From contig JAAUUT010000039.1 of the NCBI GenBank assembly GCA_012031035.1, positions 1-41,362 on the forward strand: a stretch of DNA of 41,362 nucleotides, read 5' to 3'. The stretch is from Candidatus Altimarinota bacterium (GTDB lineage Bacteria > Cyanobacteriota > Cyanobacteriia > Cyanobacteriales > Microcystaceae). The notes under the pieces are model-generated. The model made no database searches. It was not told the origin of the DNA and was given only the letters and a program-made list of their open reading frames with translations. This document shows positions 32,069-41,362 of the stretch, piece by piece (position 1 is the first letter of the stretch; each line of letters starts with the position of its first letter). A program made the position numbers and the translations under genes.

Positions 32069-32770
32069 TTAACTTAATATCATTTCAGCAAGTGTTTTAA
32101 GATTAGGAACTTCTAAATCTGGTTTTTCTTCAGCTACTTTTGTAGCACCAAAGCCTTCTTGGTTAATCCTTCGATTGACCCAAACTGTCGATAATCCTAA
32201 AGAACGTGCGGGGATAATATCGTGATAAATACTTTGAGCGACGTGTAAAATCTTATCAGTTGGTAAACCTATTCTTTGAAAAGCAAGTTTAAAATTATTA
32301 GGTGAAGGCTTATAGCTTTTGGCTTGCTGAGCGGTAATAATCCAATCAAATTCAACCTGTAAATGTTTGGCGCTATCTACAAATAAATCCTCATCAATAT
32401 TTGAAATAATCCCTAATTTAAAACGCTGCTTGAGTAATTTAAGGGCTTCGACTGTATCGGGGAAAGGTTGCCAATGTTTAATCGAATCTGGAAGAAAATT
32501 TAATTCTTCCTCAGAAGGTTTAAAGTCAAAGCGATCGCCAAATTTCTTAACCACACCTTGAAGCACTTCTCGATAGGTTATATAGCTAGATTGTCGTTCT
32601 AGTTCTGGTTCAAATTCTGCAAAAAGTTCGAGTATTTGCTGCTCATCTAAGTTGACATTCCGAGCGACTAAAATGGGTTTCAAAGCAGTTAAAATACCCT
32701 GTTCCCAATCAATTAAGGTTCCGTAACAGTCAGAGGTTAAAACTTCGTAGCGATCGAATGGTAACGTCAT
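32069..32770 (-). CDS. HAD-type hydrolase (haloacid dehalogenase type II-like)
   Basis: A 233-residue HAD superfamily hydrolase. Motif I is LTSDCYGTLIDW with the nucleophile Asp14 and the Asp+2 replaced by Tyr (DxYGTL), as in type II haloacid dehalogenases. The cap follows (ILELFAEFEPELERQS). Motif II is in LGIISNIDED, motif III Lys in SYKPSPNNF and motif IV in HVAQSIYHDIIPARSLGLSTVW. The family covers L-2-haloacid dehalogenases and various phosphatases; the DxY start favours the former, but no direct evidence for halogenated substrates exists. It reads convergent to the DUF2064 gene. Confidence 0.85.
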   Translation of the reverse strand: MTLPFDRYEVLTSDCYGTLIDWEQGILTALKPILVARNVNLDEQQILELFAEFEPELERQSSYITYREVLQGVVKKFGDRFDFKPSEEELNFLPDSIKHWQPFPDTVEALKLLKQRFKLGIISNIDEDLFVDSAKHLQVEFDWIITAQQAKSYKPSPNNFKLAFQRIGLPTDKILHVAQSIYHDIIPARSLGLSTVWVNRRINQEGFGATKVAEEKPDLEVPNLKTLAEMILS

Positions 32771-32847
32771 ATTTTTAATTCATTAACTATAGCTACAAGA
32801 TTTGTAAAGATTAAAAGTTGCTTCGCGCATCTAAAAACACCGATAAC

Positions 32848-32925
32848 TAGAATTACTTTAAAAAACGCGATCGCCCTTGGTGGTATGCGGAGCGTAATCG
32901 CAAAAAGACTAGTCAACAAGAATAA
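32848..32925 (+). other. Short open stretch, possible gene remnant
   Basis: Between two stops the frame reads NYFKKRDRPWWYAERNRKKT and ends SQQE. The composition (WW, clustered Arg/Lys) looks like a protein C terminus rather than random AT-rich spacer. There is no start codon. The remainder of 32771-33044 holds nothing else I can see. Confidence 0.2.
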
Positions 32926-33044
32926 AAATCTTTTATGCTAGCCACACCGAGGGAAATTTTGAGGATTTTCTTCCTAAAGGATGTTAATTAGCTAGGATTT
33001 TGGGGAACTCTATCATTGTAGACCTTGCTGCCTGTTAATATAAG

Positions 33045-35529
33045 ATGACTAATCTACAGGAAGTTCGCCATATCCTAGTGATTGAAGATCAAAAGTCGAG
33101 ACGCATTATCTCCTTAAAGGAAGATGATTATTCTATTGGTCGCGATCCGAGTTGTACTATTGTACTATACGATCGCCAAGTCTCGCGCCATCATGCTTCC
33201 CTAACAAAAGTCAATCCCGACGAGAAAGATCGTTATTGTTATCGAATAGATGACGGGGATTTCCAAGGTAAAAGAAGCACCAATGGCATTACGATTAATG
33301 GTCAGCGCTGCTTTTCTCACGATCTCAAACATGGCGATTTAATTTGGTTTGGCAACAAATCAAAAGCTAGCTATCATATTATTTCTACGGCTTCAGAACT
33401 TTATTTGCTCAAGGCAGACGAACAAGCCGAACGACCCAATCCAGCCATTAATTTGAGTAAGGAAACTCAAGGCGATGGCATTGATGCAAAAAAAACTATC
33501 GTTTTCGATCGCATTCCTGAATTAGTCAACCAAAAAGATTTAGCCAGATTATCATCTTTGGCAGAGTTTAGCCCCAACCCAATTATTGAAATAGATTTTC
33601 AAGGAAAAATTAATTATATCAATCCAGCCGCTAGCGTTAAATTTCCGAATATTCAAGAAACGCAACTAAACCATCCCATTCTCAAAGATATTCTCACACA
33701 ATCTCAATCTCAGGAAGGAATGTCTTTAATTCGCGAAGTACAGGTCGAACGCGAATTTTTTGAACAACACATTCATTATTTGGTTGACAATCGCGTCATC
33801 AGAAGCTATGTATTTGACGTAACTAAGTATAAACAACTCGATGCGAACTTCAAAAATAGCCAAAAAATTTATAAATTCTTAATACAACAAGCCTCAGAAG
33901 CAATTTTTCTCGTCGATGCTCAAAGCAAACAAATTTTAGAAGCCAATCCCGCCTACGAGAATTTACTCGGATATACTAACCAAGAACTTTTAAAACTGAC
34001 ACTATACGATATTGTCGATGTTAGTCGCGAAACCTTAGAGAGCGAATTAAAACAAGTTAGCGTAGATAAGCCTTATCTTATCGCAGAAACCCAATACTGT
34101 CGCAAAGATGGTTCGTCAGTCGCCGTTGAAGTCAATATCAGTCGAACAGACGAATACGACAACAAAGAGATTCTGTGTTTTGCCGCACGCGATATCAGCG
34201 AACGCAAGCAATCCGAAGAAAAGCTTCAATACCAAGCGTTCCATGATGCGCTAACCGGTTTGCCCAATCGAGTGCAATTCACAAAAACCTTATCGACGGC
34301 GATCGCCAATGCCAAAGGCAAGACGAACTTATGGCAGTAATGTTCCTCGATCTCGACTCGTTTAAAAACGTCAACGATACCCTCGGTCATACCATCGGGG
34401 ATCGCCTCCTGCAAAGCTTAGCCCAGCGTCTAGGCGCTTGCGTGCGAGAAGGCGATACAATTGCTCGTTGGGGTGGCGATGAATTCACCGTGCTACTGCC
34501 TAGAATCCGAAGCACCGACGATACGATTAGACTGGCACAGCGAATTTTTGACGCGCTCAAAAACCGTTTGAAATCGACCAACATCAACTGAGTATTAAAA
34601 TCAGTATCGGGATTGCCGTCTATCCCCAAGACGGACAAGATGCAGAAACGCTGCTCAAAAATGCAGACGCTGCTCTTTATCGAACAAAAGACTTAGGACG
34701 CAATCATTATCAATTTTATAACCCCAGTCTGACTTCTGATGCCTCGCTGCTGATGAAGATAGAAACGTTACTACATCAAGCATTAGAACGAAAAGAATTC
34801 TTTTTATGTTACCAACCCCAAATCCAACTAGCGACGGGCGAAATTACGGGAATGGAAGCACTTTTGCGCTGGCAGCATCCCGAATTGGGTTTCGTCTCTC
34901 CAAGCAAATTTATTCCCCTCGCTTCAAAAACCGATTTGATGCTGCATATTAGCAAATGGACGATCGAAACTGCCTGCGAGCAAAATCTCGCTTGGCAAAA
35001 AGCGGGTTTGCCACCCATTCCCATTAGCATCAACCTTTGTGCTAGAGAATTAAGACAGCCCAATTTAGCGGAGATTGTGGCGCGAACCCTCGACAAAACC
35101 GGACTCGATCCTCAATGGCTAGAAGTAGAAGTCGCAGAATCCACCCTCAAACACAATCTAGAAGTCGCTAACCTGACGTTAAGGGATCTGCAAAACTTAG
35201 GAGTTCGCATCGCCCTTGACGATTTTGGCACGGGGTTTTCATCGCTAGGCTATCTCAAGCAATTCGCTTTCCGAACGCTGAAACTCGATCGCGCGTTTAT
35301 TCGAGATCTTAGAGGAAATGCACAAGAACGCGGCATTATTTCAGCAGCGATCGCGCTAGGACGAGGCTTTAATTTGCGAGTCCTCGCAGTAGGAATCGAA
35401 ACTCAGCAGCAACTTGACTTATTACGTAGCTTACAGTGCGAGCAGGCACAAGGTTACTGGTTTAGCCGTCCTTTGCCTAAAGATGAAGCTACTCAACTAC
35501 TGATTGCCGGGCTTCCTTCTAGAAGATAA
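33045..35529 (+). pseudogene. FHA-PAS-PAS-GGDEF-EAL protein 1, two frameshifts
   Basis: Composite c-di-GMP enzyme. FHA domain (SIGRDPSCTIVLYDRQVSRHHA, FQGKRSTNGITING), two PAS domains (PNPIIEIDFQGKINYINPAA; EAIFLVDAQSKQILEANPAYENLLGY), GGDEF with intact active site RWGGDEF and I-site REGD, and EAL (GMEALLRW, DDFGTG). The first break lies at 34315-34316, where one base is missing after GCCAAA; the frame resumes as QDELMAVMFLDLDSF. The second is in the A5 run at about 34558-34562 and is restored by one A to LKKPFEI. With both restored it is 828 residues. The EAL domain has AVGIE where AEGVE is expected, losing a conserved Glu, so phosphodiesterase activity is doubtful. First of three tandem paralogues. 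Confidence 0.85.
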
Positions 35530-35756
35530 ACTGAAACTCATCCGTTAGTGATAGTTTGAAAGAAACTTAGGGAATTCTATAAATATACTCCTCCTTCCTT
35601 AAAGTCGGCGCTGCGATGGATGTTCGTCGTCCTCCTCGCTTCGCTCCGTCCGGGCGAGCCTGGCGCGGCGGATAAGGGAAGTCGGAAGTCGTTCGTCAAG
35701 ATGAAACTGATAACTGATAACTAGCCACTGATAAAGTCTCTCCTTATCTGTCGTCG
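35530..35756. other. Spacer with GC-rich block and repeats
   Basis: Holds a GC-rich block at about 35606-35680 (CGTCGTCCTCCTCGCTTCGC and onward) unlike the surrounding AT-rich spacer. It then has CTGATAA heptamers (35707-35713, 35714-35720, 35728-35734). No reading frame is credible. See the inverted repeat 35721-35743. Confidence 0.6.
35721..35743 (-). repeat. Inverted repeat copy A flanking the GGDEF genes 2 and 3
   Basis: The reverse complement of this segment, GGAGAGACTTTATCAGTGG followed by CTAG, matches 39997-40019 on the + strand at 20 of 23 positions. The pair encloses the second and third FHA-GGDEF-EAL genes. Confidence 0.6.
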
Positions 35757-37863
35757 ATGGAAAGTCCACAGCCATTTCGTCATATTTTAGTCATCGAGGA
35801 TCGAAAAGCTAGGCGTATTGTTGCTCTAGAACAACCGACCTATTCTATTGGTCGAGAATCGAGTAGCGATCTCGTTATCTACGATCGCGTTGTTTCCCGC
35901 CATCATGCGACCTTATTGCGAATTAAAAAATCTCCCCGTCACGATAGCTATTTTTATCGCATTATTGATGGAGATTTAGAAGGGAATAAGAGTACTAACG
36001 GGATAATTATTAACGGAAGCCGCAGCGAATCGCACAATCTCAAGCATGGCGACGTTATTACACTCGGCAACCAGGCAAAACTGAGCTATTACATTCTCTC
36101 CAATGCGATTAATATTGCCTTATTTAATCCTCTCGATCCAGCTAAGGCAGAAGCTTTTTTACCCGAAGCAACCGTTTCTTGGACTGACAATTCTAAATCG
36201 ACGGCGATCAAATCAGAAAAACTCGAACAACTCGGTCAAGATGACTTGATGCGATTGGCTTCTTTTCCCGAATTGAGTCCCAATCCCATTATCGAGATCG
36301 ATTATGAAGGGGAACTGACTTATCTCAATCCAGCTGCTAGTATTAAATTTGGCAATATTCAGCAACTTAAAACTTCTCATCCAATTTTGATAGATTTGCT
36401 CTCTCAAGCCCCCAACGTCGAAGGAAATCTACTGTTGAGAGAGGTTAAGGTAGGAGAAGCCGTATACGAACAATACGTTCACTATCTTTCGGATAACAAA
36501 CTGATTAGAAGCTATCTATTCGATATCACCGAACGAAAAAAAGCAGAAGAAACGCTTCAGTATCAGGTACTTCACGATGCGCTTACGGGATTGCCCAATC
36601 GCGTTTTTTTTTAACAAGCAGTTAGCAACCGCCCTTGCCAATGCCCAACGCCATCAGGTTTTGATGGCAATTATGTTTCTCGACCTCGATGGATTTGGCA
36701 AAATTAACCAAGAATTAACTCATCCGGTCGCCGATTTATTATTACAAAGTTTTGCTAGACGTTTGAGTGCTTGTTTGCGATCCGGAGATACCTTAGCTCG
36801 TTGGGGAGGCGATGAATTTATCATTCTTTTGCCTCAAATTCGTAATGCTGAGGACACTATCAAGCTAGCACAAAGAATTCTGAGCGAGTTGAAGCAACCA
36901 TTCGAGATAGCCGATTGCCAACAATATGTTAAGACTAGCATTGGAATTGCTCTCTATCCTCAAGATGGGGAAGACGGCGAGACGATGGTCAAAAACGCCG
37001 ATATTGCCTTGTTTTGCGCCAAGGAACAAGGTCGCAATCGCTATCACTTTTATAGTCCGTCGATGACTTCCAAAGCTTCCTTGCTTCTCAAACTTGAAAA
37101 TCTTCTGCGCCACGCGATCGAGCAAAACGAGCTATCTTTGCACTATCAACCCCAAATCGACCTCAAAACTAAATCGCTAACTGGAATGGAGGCGCTTTTG
37201 CGTTGGGTTCATCCCGAATTGGGTCAGGTTTCTCCCCTCAAATTAATTCCCTTAGCCGAAGAAACCGATCTGATAGTTTCTTTAAGTGAATGGATTTTGC
37301 AAGCGGCCTGTCGGCAAAATCTCTTGTGGCAGCAAGCTGGATTGCCATGTATTCCCATTGCGGTTAATTTTTCTATCCGTCAGTTTCAACATCCCGATTT
37401 TGTCAAAATGGTGACGAGCATTTTGAAGGAAACAGGATTAGATCCTAGATGGTTGGAGATAGAAATAACAGAATCCGCGATCGCGACTAATAAAGATTAT
37501 GCTCGAACAACGATACAGGAATTATCTCTTATGGGCGTTCGCTTTGCTATAGATGATTATGGTACGGGTGACGTGTCTTTGAGCTATCTACAGCAATTCC
37601 CCTGTCATAAGCTTAAAATCGATCGCCCCTTGATTGCTGCTCTCAAAGATAATCCCCAAGATAGCGCTATGATTTCGGCAATTATTGCGACCGGACGCAG
37701 CTTTAATCTTCGCGTTATTGCTGAAGGCATCGAAACGCCCGAACAACTCAAAATTTTACAGTACCTTCAATGCGAAGAAGGTCAAGGTTATTACTTGGGT
37801 CGTCCTCTCAAATCAGAAGAGGCTATTCATTTTTTAACTCACAATTGGGTAGAAGCAACTTAA
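35757..37863 (+). pseudogene. FHA-PAS-GGDEF-EAL protein 2, one frameshift
   Basis: Second paralogue. FHA (SIGRESSSDLVIYDRVVSRHHA, GNKSTNGIIING), one PAS (PNPIIEIDYEGELTYLNPAA), GGDEF with RWGGDEF and I-site RSGD, and EAL with GMEALLRW, LEIEITESA, DDYGTG and IAEGIE all present. The break is a T9 run at 36604-36612; removing one T restores NRVFFNKQLATAL and a 701-residue protein. The GGDEF and EAL domains together form an apparently intact 3' frame (36577-37863), which could start internally and yield an enzyme without the FHA/PAS sensor. All key residues of both catalytic domains are intact. The T9 tract is a plausible slippage site. Confidence 0.86.
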
Positions 37864-38170
37864 TTTATTTTGTATTCGTCTCAGTATTTACACGCAGATA
37901 ATAACAGCAAAGTTAGATCTAATTTACAATAACTTCATAAAAATCCCTAGAAAATTAAAGTTTTTGTAAATTGTTATCAATAATTTCTAAAACCTATGGA
38001 AAGATTTTAAACAATCGATTAGATTGGGATAAAAGTTGTTTTTGGAATTGTATTTTAAAAATTAAATATAGCAACCGAGCCATATAAATTGCTCGAATTT
38101 AAAGTACAAAATCGTACCAATTATTTATATTTTTTATCGATATAATGGCTAAGGAGGCAGGCGCGATCGC
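37864..38170. other. AT-rich intergenic region upstream of protein 3
   Basis: About 307 bases with no credible reading frame, highly A/T rich. The end holds AAGGAGG at 38151-38157, 13 bases before the ATG at 38171, the likely ribosome-binding site. Promoters are not identifiable with confidence. Confidence 0.55.
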
Positions 38171-40014
38171 ATGGCTAAAGTTGCTCAAAAAAAATGTCAC
38201 ATACTCATTCTTGAAGACTTACAAGGAAGACGGAGTATTTCTTTAGATAATCCTCTTTATTCTCTCGGTCGCCATTGCAGTAATTCAATAGTAGTCTATT
38301 CAAAACATATCTCTCGCCAACACGCCACTTTAATTCAAAAAAAAGAAGAATTATCCCAAGAAAGTTCTTTTTTTATTCTCGATGGAGATGGTAAAGGAAA
38401 TCAAAGTCATAATGGGATCTTTATTAATGGGAAAAAATGTTTGGTACACGAATTGCAAGACGGAGATTTAATTAATTTTGGTGGCGATGTTAATGCTAGC
38501 TATCATATCCTTGGTACGACAAATTTAAAGCAACCAAGAATAGAAACTCACAATTGCGCCTATGAGGAAACAACTAACGACGAGCGCATTCACAAGATAG
38601 ATGATTCCCACTTTCAACCCAAACAACAATTGTCAGCTAACGCGATCGAAACGTTAAATCAAGAAGATACTTTTCTGAAGCCTTCCTATCAAGATTGGCT
38701 GACTGGATTATCTAACCGGATTTTGTTCAGCGAACACATGGCGATCGCGCTGGCGAATGCTAGAGAAAAGCAAGAACAACTCGCAGTTATTTATCTGGAT
38801 TTAGAACAATTTAAAGAGATTAACAACAAGTTTGGCTATCCCGTTGGCGATCGCATTCTCAAAGAATTTGCCCAACGCATGAACGATTGCTTGCGTGCAG
38901 GAGATATTGTAGCGCGTTGGGGAGGCGACGAGTTTACGATTCTTCTCAAGCAAATTAAGCATCTAGACGATCCGATGCGAGTCTCCCAAAGAATTCTCAA
39001 TACACTCAAAGAATCGTTTGTTGTCGAAAAACAACAAGCTCATCTCAAGTGTAATATCGGTATTGCCCTTTATCCGCAAAATGGCGAAGATGTAGCCGGG
39101 CTGATTAAAACTGCCGCACTTAATTTAGACACTAACAAACAACAGCGCCTTAACGAGCAGCGATCGCAAAGTGCCAATAAACCTCTAGCGAATTCTCAAC
39201 TGTCGCGAGTTGAAAACATCTTGCGCAAAGCCATTGAAAGGGAGGAATTTTCCCTGTATTATCAGCCCCAAGTTAATATCCATACAGGTGAAATCTATGG
39301 CATGGAGGCATTATTAAGATGGCACCATCCCAAACAAGGAACGATTTATCCCCATCAATTTCTATCTTGGGCTGAAAAAACCGATCTAATTTTACCCATC
39401 AGCGAATGGGTACTTCAATCCGCTTGTCGTCAAAATCGAGCTTGGCAAATCGCTGGATTGCCTTATCTCCCGATTTCCGTCAATTTTTCGCCCCGACAGT
39501 TTCAACAAACAAACTTGATTCAAATGGTTGAGGGAGTCCTAGCAGAGACAGGACTCGATCCCCATTGGTTAGAATTTGAGATTACAGAAGGGGCGATCGT
39601 GCAAAATGTCAAGTCGGCTCGTCAAGTTTTTCATCAGTTATCTCAACTGGGAGTTCCCATCGCAATAGATGATTTTGGGACGGGATATTCTGCAATCGGA
39701 TATTTACAGGAATTTCCCTTTCACAAGCTTAAAATTGCCCAAACTTGCGTTCAGCAACTACAAAAAATGCCTCAAAAGACGGGGATAATTTCTGCGCGAT
39801 CGCGTTGGGATATACTTTTAATTTAAGAGTTGTCGCTGAAGGGGTAGAAACCCAACAGCAACTAGATTTACTTCGTCAACTGCAATGTCAAGAGATGCAA
39901 GGATATCGTTTCAGTCAGCCACTAGGAGGCAAAGAGGCAACACAATTTCTGACTCGCCATTGGATTGTTAAGGCGCAAGATATAATGCTAAGTTCGGGGA
40001 GACTTTATCAGTGA
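38171..40014 (+). pseudogene. FHA-GGDEF-EAL protein 3, one frameshift
   Basis: Third paralogue, lacking a PAS domain. FHA (SLGRHCSNSIVVYSKHISRQHA, GNQSHNGIFING), GGDEF with RWGGDEF and I-site RAGD, and EAL with GMEALLRW and DDFGTG. Signs of degeneration: the GGDEF C-terminal block that reads ADIALFCAKEQGRNRYHFY in paralogue 2 is replaced by AALNLDTNKQQRLNEQ, and in EAL KLKID is KLKIA, losing an Asp. One base is missing at about 39796-39797: ISAR should be ISAAIALGYTFNLR. Restoration gives 614 residues. The last residues SSGRLYQ are encoded inside an intergenic repeat. Cyclase activity probable, phosphodiesterase activity doubtful. Confidence 0.85.
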
Positions 40015-40019
40015 CCAGC
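39997..40019 (+). repeat. Inverted repeat copy B
   Basis: GGGGAGACTTTATCAGTGAC followed by CAG, overlapping the end of protein 3. Inverse copy of 35721-35743 (20 of 23). The CAGTGACCAGC part also appears at the end of mtnB (about 1453). Confidence 0.6.
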
Positions 40020-40022
40020 AAT

Positions 40023-40036
40023 CGGTTATCGGTTAT
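40023..40036. repeat. Heptamer repeat CGGTTAT x2
   Basis: Two adjacent copies, followed by CAGT and later TGATAACTG words in the spacer between protein 3 and ilvC. Cyanobacterial short tandem repeat style; nothing else is seen in 40015-40165. Confidence 0.55.
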
Positions 40037-40165
40037 CAGTTTCTTGAACTTTTAATTACTGATAACTGTTAATAAATAAGGGCAAGAGCAAAAATTCCGA
40101 GTTTTGACAGTCAAGCGATCGCCAGCTATCTCGACTCGGAACTACAATTAACTTTTAGTTGTGAG

Positions 40166-41161
40166 TTATTTATCTTTGAGCCAACTGAACATTGCCCGTA
40201 AATCTTTCCCGACTTCTTCAATGGGGTGTTCGGCTTCTTGACGGCGCATGGAAGTGAATCCTGGTTTGCCCGATTGATTTTCTAAGACAAATTCGCGAGC
40301 AAATTGACCGGATTGGATTTCTTTGAGGATTTTTCGCATCTCGGCACGAGTTTCATCGGTGACAATACGAGGCCCTCTGGTGAGATCCCCATATTCTGCG
40401 GTATTTGAAATGCTATCGCGCATTTTTGCCAAACCGCCTTCGACAATAAGATCGACGATTAATTTTACTTCATGCAAACATTCAAAATAAGCTAATTCAG
40501 GCTGATATCCCGCCGCTACAAGGGTTTCAAAGCCCGATTTAATTAAAGCCGTCAAACCGCCGCACAAAACCACTTGTTCGCCAAATAAGTCGGTTTCAGT
40601 TTCTTCGCGGAAAGTGGTTTCTAGAATACCCGCACGAGTCCCGCCGATTCCTTTAGCATAGGCCATCGCGCGATCGCGTGCCTGTCCCGTCGCATCTTGA
40701 TACACGGCAAACAAACAGGGAACGCCTTCGCCTTGTTCGTAGGTGCGCCGTACTAAATGTCCGGGCCCTTTCGGTGCAACCATCACGACATCTACGCTTG
40801 GTGGGGGAACGACTTGCCCGAAATGAATGTTGAAACCGTGAGCAAATAATAGGACTTTACCGTCAGTTAAATAAGGTTCGATTTCATTTTTATAAATAGT
40901 TTTTTGTACCTCGTCCGGTAGCAGGATCATAATCCAATCGGCAGCTTTAGCCGCATCTGCGACGCTATAAACGGGGATTCCTGCTTCTTCGGCTTTTTTC
41001 GCCGATTTGCTACCTGGATACAGCCCTACAATTACTTTCATGCCGCTATCTCTGAGGTTGAGGGCGTGAGCGTGACCTTGAGAACCGTAACCGATAATCG
41101 CGATGGTTTTACCAGCAATTAAGTCTAAATTAGCATCTGTATCGTAATACATCCGAGCCAT
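40166..41161 (-). CDS. ilvC: Ketol-acid reductoisomerase (NADP+)
   Basis: Class I KARI of branched-chain amino acid synthesis: converts 2-acetolactate (and 2-aceto-2-hydroxybutyrate) to the dihydroxy acid with NADPH and Mg2+. From the ATG at 41161 it has 331 residues, the usual length, starting [15 protein letters not shown]. The Rossmann loop is [14 protein letters not shown], with a following [16 protein letters not shown] that selects the cofactor, then [10 protein letters not shown] and APKGPGH. The knotted domain has Mg ligands in [11 protein letters not shown] and [13 protein letters not shown], and [13 protein letters not shown]. The frame stays open upstream to 41329, but the extra 56 residues look like spacer and are excluded. 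Confidence 0.96.
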   Translation of the reverse strand: MARMYYDTDANLDLIAGKTIAIIGYGSQGHAHALNLRDSGMKVIVGLYPGSKSAKKAEEAGIPVYSVADAAKAADWIMILLPDEVQKTIYKNEIEPYLTDGKVLLFAHGFNIHFGQVVPPPSVDVVMVAPKGPGHLVRRTYEQGEGVPCLFAVYQDATGQARDRAMAYAKGIGGTRAGILETTFREETETDLFGEQVVLCGGLTALIKSGFETLVAAGYQPELAYFECLHEVKLIVDLIVEGGLAKMRDSISNTAEYGDLTRGPRIVTDETRAEMRKILKEIQSGQFAREFVLENQSGKPGFTSMRRQEAEHPIEEVGKDLRAMFSWLKDK

Positions 41162-41289
41162 ATATTTTAGTATCTCCGCTAGACAAATTTTATGTATGTG
41201 CAAACTCTCTATTATAGTTCCTCGACGAGGGTTAACTATAATTTCTTGTTTATAATAGGTTTGAATTTCGCTCACGTATAGACCCCAAA

Positions 41290-41362
41290 AGGGGACAAGG
41301 GGGACAGGGCAAGGGGACGAAGGGGACAAGGGGGACGACAGGGGGAGAACGGGAAGGACGGG
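41290..41362. repeat. G-rich repeat upstream of ilvC
   Basis: AGGGGACAAGGGGGAC occurs twice (41290-41305 and 41321-41336) in a region of many G3-G5 runs that continues past the window end. Closely spaced G-runs on the + strand satisfy a simple G-quadruplex pattern. It is about 130-200 bases before the ilvC start. Confidence 0.7.

Noticed and set aside
31420-32770. Arsenosugar pathway assignment for the DUF2064/HAD pair
   Set aside because: The family name suggests it, but no radical SAM ArsS-type or arsenite methyltransferase gene is next to them and the genes are convergent.
41162-41329. Open frame extending ilvC by 56 residues upstream
   Set aside because: The extension ([13 protein letters not shown]..) reads through G/C-rich repeat sequence and is absent from the enzyme family; [12 protein letters not shown] is the usual KARI start.

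Overview
The window comes from a cyanobacterial chromosome. Evidence: the HIP1 octamer GCGATCGC recurs throughout. There is a DevA-type exporter ATPase, a cyanobacterial UbiA prenyltransferase (plastoquinone pathway) divergent from a Ppx/GppA phosphatase, PEP-CTERM proteins, a cystine-lyase-like PLP enzyme and short tandem intergenic repeats. I see no rRNA, tRNA or CRISPR array. Species cannot be named from the sequence.

Layout. (1) 1-7.1 kb, mostly housekeeping: DevA-like ATPase with an irregular 5' end, mtnB, ubiA (-), ppx, a 2TM-domain protein (-), an alpha/beta hydrolase and a DUF362 protein closed by a clear terminator. (2) 7.1-19.3 kb, an envelope-signalling island. It holds two paralogous NarL-type response regulator/DesK-like histidine kinase pairs, two paralogous exported AmpC-like serine hydrolases with PEP-CTERM-like tails, a third PEP-CTERM protein, a fasciclin protein, a CPBP membrane protease, small secreted proteins and a 59-residue RMF-like protein. 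An inverted repeat, ATGAC-N4-GTCAT, lies upstream of several of these transcription units and is a candidate operator. (3) 19.5-22.4 kb, a decay zone: an IS5-like element with an internal deletion, a truncated copy of the serine hydrolase/CPBP genes, and an ISKra4-like element with an 8-bp target duplication. (4) 22.4-32.8 kb: a TM0106-type RecB-like nuclease, a cystine-lyase-like enzyme, a periplasmic-sensor hybrid kinase with two response regulators, an AMIN-amidase, a flippase-like membrane protein, a methyltransferase, a DUF2064 glycosyltransferase and a HAD hydrolase. (5) 33.0-40.0 kb: three tandem paralogues of FHA-(PAS)-GGDEF-EAL architecture. (6) 40.2-41.2 kb: ilvC (-), with a G-rich repeat upstream.

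A striking global feature is single-base frame breaks. HK1, the sensor kinase at 26-28 kb and all three GGDEF-EAL genes each carry one (two in the first GGDEF gene). Metabolic genes are intact, except for the 5' end of devA. Restoring one base per break (removing one in three genes, adding one or two in two) gives complete family-length proteins in every case. These could be sequencing errors in homopolymers, recent pseudogenes or phase-variable tracts; the sequence alone does not decide.

How the genes may work together (inference): the two kinase/regulator pairs probably sense an envelope or surface condition and control exported hydrolases and surface proteins. The c-di-GMP cluster adds FHA-linked second-messenger control.
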